Position numbers and translations under genes: made by a program. A model generated the notes under the pieces. The model saw only the letters and a program-made list of their open reading frames with translations, had not been told where the DNA came from and did not search any database. From Limonium bicolor (lineage: Eukaryota > Streptophyta > Magnoliopsida > Caryophyllales > Plumbaginaceae): DNA of 64,000 bases. Shown here one piece after another: positions 51,950-62,597 of the stretch; position 1 is the first letter of the stretch, and each line of letters starts with the position of its first letter. The stretch spans positions 290,757,533-290,821,532 of the forward strand of contig CM041778.1 in NCBI GenBank assembly GCA_023374045.1, written 5' to 3'.

Positions 51950-52984
51950 ATGTAGGAGGAACTAAATTCTCTCCAAAGACATGCCGTCTGGGAGTTAGTT
52001 CCTCGACCCACACATCAACAAACAATTGGTACTCGTTGGGTCTTTCGTAATAAACATGATGATGCAAGACAAGTTTTCAGGAATAAAGCTCGATTGGTCG
52101 TCCAGGGCTACAATCAAGAAGAAGGGATTGACTATGATGAAACCTTCGCACCCGTAGCTCGTCTTGAAGCAATTCGCATGTTAATTGCGTTTGCTGCATT
52201 CAAAGGTTTCACATTATTTGAAATGGATGTCAAGACAGCCTTCCTCCATGGCTATATTGATAGAGAAGTCTACGTCGAGCAACCTCCAGGGTTCACAGAC
52301 TCCGTACATCCCGATTACGTCTACAAACTGTGTAAGGCCCTTTACGGACTGAAACAGGCTCCGCGTGCCTGGTATGAAAGACTGTCTACATATCTATTAC
52401 AAAATGGTTTCTCTCGCGGTAACGTAGATAAAACGCTCTTCATTCTTCACTCATCGCATGACTTACTTCTAGTACAGATTTATATTAATGATATCATTTA
52501 TGGCTCTACAAGTAACACCCTCTATGATCATTTTGCTAACTTCATGAAGCAAGAGTTTTCCATGAATGAGTTAGGTGAGCTCAAGTTCTTCTTAGGATTA
52601 CAAATTCAACAAGAAAAGGAAGGGATCAAGATCCATCAACAAAAGTACATTAAGGAACTCCTTGACAAGTACAACCTCAAAAATGCCAAGAGTATGTCCA
52701 TACCAAGCTGTACATCTGCCAAACTTCATCTTGATGATTACGGAGTCGGTGTCAATACCACAGAATATAGAGGAATGATAGGGTCCCTCTTGTACCTGAC
52801 TGCCAGTCGTCCCGTCATTCTTCACGCAGTCTGTCTCTGTGCTCGCTTCCAAGCAGCACCAAAGCAGTCTCGCCTCAAAGCAGTCAAACGTATCTTCCGT
52901 TATCTTAAAGGTACAAGTACACTCTATCTATGGTATCCACGATCTCCTACTTTCACTTTATTTGGATATAGTGACTCTGATTAG
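51950..52984 (+). pseudogene. Reverse transcriptase of copia-3
   Basis: A stop near 51954 precedes [18 protein letters not shown]; the main ORF runs 52094-52984: [56 protein letters not shown]. The catalytic motif is YINDIIYGS, so the first Asp of the family's YVDD is Asn. This change alone should abolish polymerase activity. The C-terminus continues to [20 protein letters not shown] and into RNase H. Confidence 0.87.
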
Positions 52985-53425
52985 GCTGGTTCTCTCTAAG
53001 ATCGAAAGAGTACTTCAGGTAATGCACAGTTCTTGGGTCTTTGCCTTGTTTTATGGTCCTCCAAAAAACAGAACTCCGTAGCACTCTCTACAGCGGAGGC
53101 AGAGTACATCTCTGCTACAGCCTGTTGCTCCCAACTCCTTTGGATGAAACAACAACTTTAAGACTATCATGTCACCCAAGAACAAATCCTAATCATTTGT
53201 GACAACAAAAGCACAATCAAAATATCAGAAAACCCAGTCCAACACTCAAGAACCAAACATATTGAAATTCGCTTTCACTTCTTGAAAGACTGTGTCGAGA
53301 AAAAGCTCATCCAACTTGACTTTGTGCCCACAGAAGATCAACTTGCAGATATCTTTACTAAACCCCTGTCTACAGCATGATTTGAAGCACTACGATCAGC
53401 ATTCGGGTTGACTCCGTCTACCTAG
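52985..53425 (+). pseudogene. RNase H of copia-3
   Basis: Runs through stops at 52982, 52997 and 53158. Blocks: DRKSTSGNAQFLGLCLVLWS, STAEAEYISATACC, ICDNKSTIKISENPVQHS, RTKHIEIRFHFLKDC, EDQLADIFTKPLSTA. Ends near 53425 (LTPST-stop). Confidence 0.82.
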
Positions 53426-53759
53426 ACGGTCGCATCTCCTTGCACGTACCGCAATCTTCAGCAGGTACTTCATCATGTCTCATCGAGTCTGTCTTTGTTT
53501 GCACTTTAATCTGTGAAATGTATTTTATTGCTTAGAACGTCTATAATTCTGGCGCTGCCACCCACGTCATCTATCCAAACCAACCCCGCCTAAATCCTCG
53601 CCTTTAATCTCGCTAACCCCTGACATCCCCTTATTTTTCTCGCCTGACACAAGCAATCTCTGCAACTTCCGTAGACTTTCAACCTTTATATCCATCACCC
53701 GTCCACTCCATCTTTCTCACTTCCATCCCCTTTACACCCAAGTATCCTACAATCTCCAA

Positions 53760-54231
53760 ATGGCAAACATTAATCTCAACGGTATCAATATCCCGGCCGT
53801 ATTTTTCCAAGATCCCATCCGCGTTCAGGCGTACCTCCAATCAATGGCCAACCCGAATCCATCCCCACTCACCACCACCACCACCACTCACTCTCCCACT
53901 AAACCCACTGCTACCTCGTCCCCCACACACTACGCCACACCACCACCTACCCGCGATACATCCCCTCATCAAACACCTCCCTATGCCGCAAAAACCGACA
54001 TTCTTGAAACGGATGTTGAAGAAGTCACCCCACTACAAACCCTGCCAGCATCTCCACCACCACAAGACCAAAACCCTACTGCGGACACCCAAACTACTGA
54101 TCAACAACAAGCTCCAACCAAAAAATCTCCTACACCAACCCCACCCGCATCTCCCGAAAAATCCGCAACACCTCCAATATCTCCTAAACCCAAAACCCGA
54201 AAAAGAAAAGCTCAATCCTCCAGCCGACCCA
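53760..54231 (+). pseudogene. Proline/threonine-rich third ORF of copia-3, truncated by element G
   Basis: MANINLNGINIPAVFFQDPI, then a long disordered Pro/Thr/Ser-rich stretch, ending in a basic KPKTRKRKA segment that could be a nuclear-localisation signal. Occupies the env-like position of SIRE elements but is unlike the copia-1/2 version. The frame is open until it meets the LTR of element G at 54232; the few codons after that are LTR sequence. The rest should lie beyond the far end of G. Confidence 0.65.
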
Positions 54232-54514
54232 TGATAAGTGTCTAAATGAGCATGTTTTATGGGTGTATTTCATATATTATATTAGCACTTTTCTTGCTCA
54301 TTTCTCCACTTCGGTTAGTTTTCCTCTAGTTTATGTTTTGTTGTTTATCTCACAAATTTATTGGTTTAACATGAGGAAAACCAAGCTGGGAGTAAAGTAG
54401 ACGAAGAGACGGACGCATAGACGCAAACAGCTCAGAAAACGGAGCCCAAACGAAGAATCTAGAGCCGGTCAAAGATTGAAGAAAATAAGTCACGTGTGTG
54501 TCCGCATGAATTTA

Positions 54515-54775
54515 GGCGGACAACACACGCAACGAGTCAGGCGGACAAGATGGGGCAACCGCCCTAATATAGGCGGAAAATATGCAAGGCAACCGCCTTG
54601 TTTGAGGCGGACAGCACACCGGCAGAGACAACCGCTAGGCCACCGCCTGATTAGAGGCGGACGTGAGTCCAACCGCCTAGCCAACCGCCCTATTGGAGGC
54701 GGACGTCAAGGGCTGCAACCGCCTTGTTCTTGGCGGACACCAAGCGGACAACACTTGGACACAGGCGGACGTGAG
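54515..54775. repeat. CGGAC-core palindrome patch in LTR of G
   Basis: About ten GGCGGAC words and seven AACCGCC words in 260 bp, in alternating orientation, so neighbouring words can pair (AGGCGG with CCGCCT). Located upstream of the TATA box, in U3. Confidence 0.85.
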
Positions 54776-54962
54776 ATGCGCCAGCTTCTTCTTCGCGACG
54801 TTCTGCAAGTTGATTCCGCTATCCATCTACTCCCGCACCGCCTACCTTAAATCTCGCGTTCCACCTCTCTGTCCCCCCTGCAATTAATGAAGCAATCAGT
54901 CTGCAATCAATGAATGAGCTGCAATCAAATTCTTACGTACGGATCTGCCTCTTCCAATCCTC

Positions 54963-54970
54963 TATATAAA
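54963..54970 (+). promoter_or_regulatory. TATA box of LTR G
   Basis: TATATAAA, about 730 bases into the LTR; a start site is expected near 54995. Confidence 0.6.
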
Positions 54971-55953
54971 CCCAGCACCATAACTGCACAAAAAAACACC
55001 ACGCATGACCAGAGGCTGAGGAAATCACACATACAGCTCCACACTCCAATCTCTTCCATTTAATTCATCCCGTACACCACACTTCTTCATCTTTTATTTA
55101 TTTTCACCATTTCACCACATTCACGTACGTACTCAAACAGAAGCAGTATTTTACAAAGAGAGAAAAGAGGCAGGCGAGTGTAGACCCGTTCTTCGCAGGC
55201 AGTTCCTAACTAATGACTATTTCAATCTCTACTCTGTTTTTATTTCTGTCGATGTCTCAGTAATCCTATATTTGTGCTTAGGATGGATGTTTAACCCAAA
55301 ATAACTCAGACATATTTATAATACCGAGTTTGCTTATAAATATTTGTTTTGTCTCTCTCTCTTATTAAATGTTTAAGAACTGATCATTTTTACGCATTTT
55401 CGGTTTCTCTAATTTCAATGATTTTGTAAATTAGAGAATAGACCACAAAGAGAGACAAACGTTAGATATTATCTTCTTGATTAGCAGATAAAATCCATCG
55501 TTGTTATAAAAGAATTCTCGCTTAAAGCTAATTAATGATTTTAGACTTTTTCTGATTGTAAAAAGTCTACTGAATTAATTAAGAGTTGTCCTTATCTATG
55601 ATTTAGAAGGGCCACAAGATAAAATTCTTAACAGACAAATAAGAGCAAACTAGGATTATATTTAACATCTGAGTTATAATAGGGCGATTTCACCTTCCTT
55701 AGCACATTTTCCATCCACTTAATTCACAACTGTTTTTACTGTTTTTTATTTCTCTGTACTAATCCAACAACAAATCAAGCTTGCCTCCGGCTAAACCCCT
55801 TTTTACAGTTTTTATTAACTACCTAAACTAGAATAATTGAACAATCTCTCTGTGGATACGACACTTGTTTTACTACTATGTATAGGTACACTTGCCTATT
55901 AGTTTGTTATAAATCTATATATATTAACGTGTAGTTTTATCCCAACAAGTTTT

Positions 55954-55971
55954 TGGCGCCGTTGCCGGGGA
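55954..55971 (+). promoter_or_regulatory. Primer-binding site (tRNA-Asp), element G
   Basis: TGGCGCCGTTGCCGGGGA, six bases after the LTR end; exact 18-base match to the tRNA-Asp 3' end. Confidence 0.93.
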
Positions 55972-56609
55972 GATTGATTCCATCAATTTCCCTAGTTTCC
56001 GGTAGTTCACCTGTTATATTATAATAATCTGTCAATATTATCTTGTTAATAATCTGACTTGGACATCAGACTTCTGATTTGACTTCGACATCGGACTTCT
56101 GATCTGACTTGGACATCTAACTTTGGACTTCGGACTTCTAACATCTTAATATTATTGTCATTTATTTTAGTCATTTCGTTCCATTGTTATTTCTTTCCAT
56201 TGTCATTTCTTTCCATTGTCCCTAACAACTAACTTAAAATTTCTTGTCATTTCATTTCCATTGTCCTTAACATTTCATTTCCGTTGTCCTTAACTTATAA
56301 TTTCCAGTATACTAACTCCTAACTTTAATTTTCTGTCATTTCTTTCCATTGTCTCTAACTACTAACTTATAATTTTTGTCTCTAACTACTAACTTATAAT
56401 TTCTGTCATTTCTTTCCCTTGTCATTTCAATTTTCTGTCATTTTACTCTTGTTAAAATATATATATATATATAAAAAAAAATATACAAAAAAATATATAT
56501 CTGTGTTGTTTAACTAACGTTTATCAGCCTAACCAATATCTCTGCCTTTCTTATTCTATTTACTAATTAATTTCACAGTTTCTGATGCACCCCAAGTTAT
56601 CTTCTGTGC
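55972..56609 (+). repeat. Leader of element G with two repeat blocks
   Basis: Block 1 (56045-56140): GACTTGGACATC / GACTTCGGACTTCTGA words. Block 2 (56155-56460): degenerate TTTCCATTGTCATTTC / AACTTATAATTTCTGTCATT words. Then an (AT)n run at 56455-56475. Block 2 matches the leader of element A. No ORF. Confidence 0.7.
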
Positions 56610-59600
56610 ATGCCAAACACTCGAACTCAAGGTTCTCCACCAATCAGTCCGAGACCCGAACCCGAGCGCACTTTATTACAAGCACAAAGAAACCTGAGAA
56701 ATCAAGCCATAGGCGATAACGAAGTTATAAATGAAATGGACCATGCAAATCAACCAGAACACCGTGCCCTCTCTGACTACCACCAACCGAATACCGAAGG
56801 AAGAGCATCAGCCATAGTTCTCCCTGAACTAACACCACAAGAAGCCGGACGATGGGTTTTCCAAACCCATTACATCACCGCCGTCCGGGATCTAGGCAAA
56901 TTTAGTGGAGTAAACCCAGATGAAGCCCAAAATCATCTGAGTCTCTTCCTAGACTTCTGCAATTGCTTTGGTCAGACCGGCAACGTTAAAGAAAGAATTC
57001 GTCTACAACTATTTCCTCACTCGTTGTCGGATTCAGCAAACAGGTGGTACCGAAGTCTTCCCTCCCGATCAATCACCACATGGCTGCAAATGGCCCAAAA
57101 ATTCCTTGCCAAATACTACCCAACCAGTAGAACGAGGCAATTGATCGGTGAAATCAATACTTTCTGTCAGGAGCCGGGAGAAACGTTGTACGACGCATGG
57201 GACAGATTCAAGGATATGCTAATGAAGTGTTCCCACCATGGTCTTGACGATCAATCCCTCTGCCTGTCATTTTTCAATGGTCTAGATGATGGAAACCGAC
57301 TACTCGTCAATTCCTCTGCAGGAGGAAGTTTCATGATGAAATCTCCTAAAGAAGGAATGGACCTTCTCGAAACCATGACGAGCAATACAAGACAGTGGAC
57401 GAGATCCAAGGGAAGAACGCCACGAGCAGCAGGCCTACTCCACGTTGAGCCTACGGATCATTTATCAGCCCAGATCTCGTCCCTTGCAAAGATGGTGGAA
57501 AAGCTAACAACATCACAAAACGAAATCGTAAAAACAATAGCTTCCCCACCTACAAGTTCTCCACCAGTTCCACCTACAGAAGGATGTGTCATATGCGCCG
57601 GTCCTCATGAATCCCATCAGTGTGAAGGGAAAAACCAATACGAGGATGTAAACTTCATAGGAAACCGCCCCGGTAATTCCTACAACAACAATTTCAACAA
57701 CAACTACCCATGGAGAAATCACCCGAATTTCTCATGGAAAAATAATGATCAGAACCAAGGAGGGCAGAACAACAGTTCCAATACCTATCAGGGAAACAGA
57801 CCCCAACCAAACTCTAATATAGGTTATAGAGCACAAGGTGCCCCTCCAGGTTTCCAGCAACAACAACAACCACCCTCGACCTCTTCTGATCCAAACGAGG
57901 AATTCAGGAACTTAATGAAAGGATTCATGACTACGACCCATACCAGACTCGTGGATCAAGAAGCCACTAACAGAAGAGTTGAAGCCCAAATACAACAAAC
58001 CAACCAACAGTTGGAGCAAATCAGTCAGCAGCTTGCACAAAGGCCACCTGGTGCCTTCCCTAGTCAGCCAAATCCAAATCCACGGGAACAGGCCAAGGCA
58101 GTGACGTTGAGAAGTGGTAGGCCGCTCAACTCATCTCTTCCCCAAGATGATACTGATAACCAAGAACAGCAAGCTCACGAAAATCCAGAAGAAGAACAGG
58201 AAGATGCTGTAGAAGCCCCACCTCCTACAAAAATTATTTCCGAGGAGAAGGAGCCTCCTGAATCTACTCCTTCCTCTCTCACTAAAATTCTTCCCCCACT
58301 TCCTTTTCCAAACAGAATAAGAAAGAAAAGTTTAGATGAACAGTTTGGAAAGTTACTAACTCACTTCAAGAAACTGACGATTAATATTCCTTTCGCCGAT
58401 GCTTTAAAACAAATGCCAATATACGCAAAGTTCATGAAGGATATCATCACCAACAAAAGATCGTTGCAGGAAGTGGAAACTGTACACCTTACACAGGAAG
58501 TGTCAGCAGTACTTCTCAAGAGTCTCCCTCCAAAACTTGGAGACCCAGGTTTGCCAATTATTCCATGTTCAATTGATAATGTTGATTGTGGTAGTGGGTT
58601 ATGTGATCTAGGAGCTAGTATCAATTTAATGCCACTCTCAACTTTCAACAAACTTAAGATTGGTAAATGCATGCCTACTTCTATTCAATTACAATTAGCA
58701 GATAGATCTTTAGTATTCCCAAAAGGGATAATAGAAGATTTGATTGTTACTGTAGGAACTTTTGTGTTCCCCGCTGATTTTATTGTAATTGACATGGAAG
58801 AAGACACTAGGGTGCCCTTAATCTTAGGACGACCTTTCATGAGAACGGCTAGAGCACTAATCGATGTCGAAAAAGGAAAAATCATTTTAAGGCTGCATAA
58901 CAAAAATTTAGAATACGACATGTCCAAGGTTATAAAGAAACCCGCTGATATAGAAGATACCTTTTTCATAGACATTGTCGACTCTATTGTGCAGGATAAT
59001 TCATCTGCTTTTATTCGTAATGACGCTCTTGAAAATGCTTTATCTGAAATCTGTGATAACCGACTAATGTACCCTGACACAATCGAAATGGTAGCAGCTC
59101 TGGATAGGATAAAATCATATACGAAACCACGCTACCCACCACCAGAACCATTAGAGCTATCTACTCAGAAGTTACCACCATCCATTGAACAACCCCCTCT
59201 CGTAGAAATGAAACAATTGCCATCACATCTGAAGTATGTTTACCTTTCTGATTTTTGTACTTTGCTTGTTATTATTTCTTCATCCCTAACAAGTACACAG
59301 GAAGAACAGCTTGTGAAGATCCTTCAGAGCCACAAGAAGGCAATAGGCTGGTCCATTTCGGACATCAAGGGTATCAACCCCCATTTCTGTACACATCACA
59401 TATACATGGAAGATACCTATAAGCCTTTAGCCCAACCACAGAGAAGGCTGAATCCCAACATGAAAGATGTAGTAAAGAAAGAAGTGCTCAAACTTCTCGA
59501 CGCCGGGATAATCTACTCCATCTCCGACAGCAAATGGGTGAGCCCCGTTCAAGTGGTCCCGAAAAAAGGAGGTCTCACTGTGGTCCCCAACGACAAAGGT

Positions 59601-59630
59601 GATCTAATCCCCCAGAGAACCACGACGTGA
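56610..59630 (+). CDS. Gag-protease (and RT start) of element G
   Basis: 1006 codons open. Start ATG at 56610 (MPNTRTQGSPPISPRPEPER) follows the leader. Residues about 95-270 form the Retrotrans_gag capsid (HLSLFLDFCNCFGQTGNVKE; NRWYRSLPSRSITTWLQMAQ; FCQEPGETLYDAWDRFKDML). A zinc knuckle CVICAGPHESHQC is near residue 326. An Asn/Gln-rich linker with a coiled coil follows (residues 345-500). The protease has CDLGASINLMPLSTF (catalytic Asp near residue 666; Athila proteases use DLGA) and VPLILGRPFMRTARALIDVE. RT begins near residue 940 (AQPQRRLNPNMKDVVKKEVL; WVSPVQVVPKKGG) and stops at TGA 59628-59630, where Gly is expected before WRVCIDYRKLN. Intactness suggests a recent insertion. Confidence 0.92.
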   Translation: MPNTRTQGSPPISPRPEPERTLLQAQRNLRNQAIGDNEVINEMDHANQPEHRALSDYHQPNTEGRASAIVLPELTPQEAGRWVFQTHYITAVRDLGKFSGVNPDEAQNHLSLFLDFCNCFGQTGNVKERIRLQLFPHSLSDSANRWYRSLPSRSITTWLQMAQKFLAKYYPTSRTRQLIGEINTFCQEPGETLYDAWDRFKDMLMKCSHHGLDDQSLCLSFFNGLDDGNRLLVNSSAGGSFMMKSPKEGMDLLETMTSNTRQWTRSKGRTPRAAGLLHVEPTDHLSAQISSLAKMVEKLTTSQNEIVKTIASPPTSSPPVPPTEGCVICAGPHESHQCEGKNQYEDVNFIGNRPGNSYNNNFNNNYPWRNHPNFSWKNNDQNQGGQNNSSNTYQGNRPQPNSNIGYRAQGAPPGFQQQQQPPSTSSDPNEEFRNLMKGFMTTTHTRLVDQEATNRRVEAQIQQTNQQLEQISQQLAQRPPGAFPSQPNPNPREQAKAVTLRSGRPLNSSLPQDDTDNQEQQAHENPEEEQEDAVEAPPPTKIISEEKEPPESTPSSLTKILPPLPFPNRIRKKSLDEQFGKLLTHFKKLTINIPFADALKQMPIYAKFMKDIITNKRSLQEVETVHLTQEVSAVLLKSLPPKLGDPGLPIIPCSIDNVDCGSGLCDLGASINLMPLSTFNKLKIGKCMPTSIQLQLADRSLVFPKGIIEDLIVTVGTFVFPADFIVIDMEEDTRVPLILGRPFMRTARALIDVEKGKIILRLHNKNLEYDMSKVIKKPADIEDTFFIDIVDSIVQDNSSAFIRNDALENALSEICDNRLMYPDTIEMVAALDRIKSYTKPRYPPPEPLELSTQKLPPSIEQPPLVEMKQLPSHLKYVYLSDFCTLLVIISSSLTSTQEEQLVKILQSHKKAIGWSISDIKGINPHFCTHHIYMEDTYKPLAQPQRRLNPNMKDVVKKEVLKLLDAGIIYSISDSKWVSPVQVVPKKGGLTVVPNDKGDLIPQRTTT

Positions 59631-60842
59631 TGGAGAGTCTGCATCGATTATAGAAAACTGAACAGCGCAACGCGGAAGGACCACTTTCCTCTACCGTTCA
59701 TTGATCAGATGCTAGAAAGATTGGCTGGGCAAGATTACTACTGCTTCCTGGATGGCTATTCAGGATACTTTCAAATACCCATTGCCTCTGAAGACCAAGA
59801 CAAAACCACATTCACATGCCCGTACGGGACATTTGCATATAATCGGATGCCTTTTGGTCTATGCAATGCCCCAGCAACATTTTAAAGATGCATGATGGAA
59901 ATCTTCAGCGACTATCTTGAGAAGAGCATTGAAGTCTTCATGGACGACTTCTCTGTCTTTGGTCACACTTTCGAATCCTGTCTAAATAATCTGGACGCTA
60001 TCCTCACCCGATGTGAAGAAACTAACCTTGTGCTTAACTGGGAAAAATGCCATTTCATGGTCAAAGAAGGAATAGTACTTGGGCATAAAATATCTTCAAA
60101 AGGCATTGAAGTTGACAAAGCCAAGGTCGAAGTTATTGAAAAATTACCACCACCATTGACGGTAAAAGACATCAGAAGTTTCCTTGGCCATGCTGGGTTC
60201 TATAGAAGGTTTATCAAGGATTTCTCCAAAATTTTGAAACCTCTATGTGATCTCCTAGCTAAAGACGTCAAGTTCGACTTCACTGACAAATGCCTACAGG
60301 CCTTCAACACACTAAAAGAATGCCTCATCTCTGCCCCCATTGTGATATCACCAGACTGGAGCCTTCCATTCGAAATTATGTGCGATGCCAGCGACTATGC
60401 AGTGGGTGCCGCTTTATGTCAAAAGAAGGAGAAGATCTTGAGAACCATCTACTATGCAAGTAGAACCCTTAACGACGCTCAGCAGAATTATTCAACTACT
60501 GAGAAGGAACTTCTAGCAGTAGTCTTTGCTCTGGATAAATTTCGATCATATCTCTTGGGAAGCAAAGTAATAATTCACACCGATCACTCTGCTCTGAGGT
60601 ATCTATTTGCCAAAGAAGATGCCAAACCCCGACTCCTCCGGTGGATACTCCTGCTACAAGAATTTGAGATTGAAATCAGAGACAAGCCAGGTGTGCAGAA
60701 TGTAGTAGCAGACCACCTATCTCGCATAGAGGCACCAAGTGATGGCACTTCCATCAATGAATTCTTCCCAGATGAGTGCGATTTTATGATTGGTGACACC
60801 GGTGAACCATGGTACGCTGACATGGCCAACTACCTGGCATGA
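59631..60842 (+). pseudogene. RT and RNase H of element G
   Basis: WRVCIDYRKLNSATRKDHFP, FLDGYSGYFQIPI, MPFGLCNAPATF, then a TAA at 59883-59885 (Gln expected). The ORF 59892-60842 continues with the catalytic motif [10 protein letters not shown] (FMDD), [20 protein letters not shown] and RNase H blocks [35 protein letters not shown] and [11 protein letters not shown]. It ends at a TGA where Arg is expected. Only three stops separate gag from integrase. Confidence 0.9.
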
Positions 60843-62098
60843 AGAGTAATACCACATGGGCTAACCTACCAACAGAAAAAGAAGTTCTTTTCAGATGTCC
60901 AACATTACTACTGGGAGGACCCTCTCCTTTTCAAGGTCTGTGCAGACGGGATGGTGAGAAGATGTGTGCCCCAAGATGAAATCCAAAACATTCTACGACA
61001 TTGTCACTCTCTTAAAGCAGGAGGACATCATGGGCCAGCTCGAACAGCGGCTAAGGTACTTCAATCAGGTTTTTTCTGGAAAACCTTACATAAAGACTGT
61101 CACTCCTTTGTAGCCTCCTGCGATGAGTGCCAAAGACTTGGGAACACCTCCAGAAACACGAAATGCCTCTCAACATCATACTCGAGGTGGAACCTTTCGA
61201 CGTGTGGGGCATTGACTTCATGGGTCCCTTTCCTTCGTCTTGTTCAAACCTCTTCATCTTGGTGGCAGTCGACTATGTCACTAAGTGGGTGGAAGCTATC
61301 GCCTCTCCCACAAATGATGCAAAGGTAGTACGCAAGTTCTTGAAGAGAAACATATTTACACGATTCGGAGTCCCACGTGCTATAATCAATGACCAGGGAT
61401 CCCACTTCTGCAATAAGCAGTTCACAGCCTTGATGACCAAATATGGAGTGAGACATAAGGTAGCCTTGCCTTATCACCCTCAAACAAATGGCCAGGCTGA
61501 AGTCTCTAACCGAGAATTGAAGTGGATCCTACAAAAGACAGTTAATTCTTCACGAAAAGACTGGTCCCTGATGCTGGATGATGCATTCTGGGCATATAGA
61601 ACAGCCTACAAGACGCCCATCGGCATGTCCCCTTATCGACTAGTCTTCGGCAAAGCTTGTCATTTACCGGTCAAGCTCGTGCACAAATCATTCTGGGCCG
61701 TGAAAGCCCTCAACTTTGATCTATTGAGAGCAGGTGACAAAAGGAAGTTCCAGCTCCCTGAATTAGAAGAATTTCGAGAGGATGCCTATGAAAATAACCG
61801 AATCTACAAAGAGAAAGCCAAGAAGTGGCACGACAAGATGATCCTTAAACAGGAGTTCCATGAGGGAGATTTGGTTCTGTTGTACAATTCCAGGTTAAAG
61901 CTGTTTCCTGGCAAACTAAAATCCTATTGGGCTGGACCATTTACTGTCTCCAAGGTCACCCCATATGGATCCGTAGAGTTGGTGGATTCTAAAAAACACA
62001 CTTTCATGGTCAATGGATCTAGACTAAAGCATTACCAGGGTGGTAATCTCGAGACATTTGATGCTCGTACAATAAACCTACATGATCCTCAGATTTGA
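60843..62098 (+). pseudogene. Integrase of element G
   Basis: Zinc domain H-H-C-C: RHCHSLKAGGHHGPARTAAK ... [10 protein letters not shown] (open piece 60951-61328). After a frameshift near 61150, the core is open to 62098: [10 protein letters not shown] (D), [14 protein letters not shown] (D), [14 protein letters not shown] (E). The C-terminal [20 protein letters not shown] is a GPF module, and it ends NLHDPQI-stop. No chromodomain, as expected for Athila. Catalytic residues intact. Confidence 0.9.
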
Positions 62099-62597
62099 GT
62101 ACGCTTCAAAGCGTCTAGCCAAAGACGTTAAAGAACGGCAGCTTTCCGGGAGGCAACCCGGACGAACTTATCTTTTATATGCTTTTATGCTGTTTTAATA
62201 ATCAGATTCTCTTTCAATTTTGTTTTTGCTAAACTATTAACCCCGTTTATAGTTTGGTTGCTTCTAGTGTCTTATGCAGTTGCAATTTCATGTCTACACC
62301 GCAACCAAGCTACGCTACTTGAGGCTGAAGCTCAAGTGTGGGGGAAGTCCAATACACTCTAGCAAAAATAATCTCAGGGGAGTACCAGTTTCTTTAATTA
62401 TGCTTTTATTTAAATAAAATTTGCAGAGGAGAGTTTATGTGCTTAAATGACTAGTCGTGAGCTTTGTGTTCTCTCTATTTTATCTACTTACCGAAAAGGT
62501 CTTCTGAAACTTTCCCTTGTTTTTCTGGTGAACAATGTGGACATTGTTCAAATTAAGTGTGGGGGAGTGTGCCTTTTCGATGACATTTTGTGCTTAA
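62099..62597 (+). other. Inter-ORF region of element G with two AAGTGTGGGGG boxes
   Basis: CTCAAGTGTGGGGGAAGTCC (62331-62350) and TTAAGTGTGGGGGAGTGTGC (62550-62569). Such boxes lie after pol in Athila and Tat elements and resemble polypurine tracts; their role (internal PPT or splice-related) is not settled. No ORF. Confidence 0.65.

Larger units (their letters stand above)
47434..54231 (+). mobile_element. Copia-3: SIRE/Maximus-type Ty1/copia element, 3' part beyond element G
   Basis: Initiator-Met PBS (48128-48139), then gag, protease, integrase, RT and RNase H in Ty1/copia order, followed by a proline-rich third ORF. The sequence of its LTR differs from copia-1 and copia-2, so it is a separate family. 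The 5' LTR start at 47434 (TGTTGCGAATAATAAG) is a best guess because the 3' LTR is not in the window: element G (from 54232) lies between. Many stops and frameshifts. Confidence 0.8.
54232..55947 (+). repeat. 5' LTR of element G
   Basis: TGATAAGTGTCTAAATGAGC ... TTATCCCAACA. TATA box at 54963-54970 (TATATAAA). GGCGGAC/AACCGCC patch at 54515-54775. Its start resembles that of LTR A, whose minus-strand start is at 2458. Confidence 0.85.
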
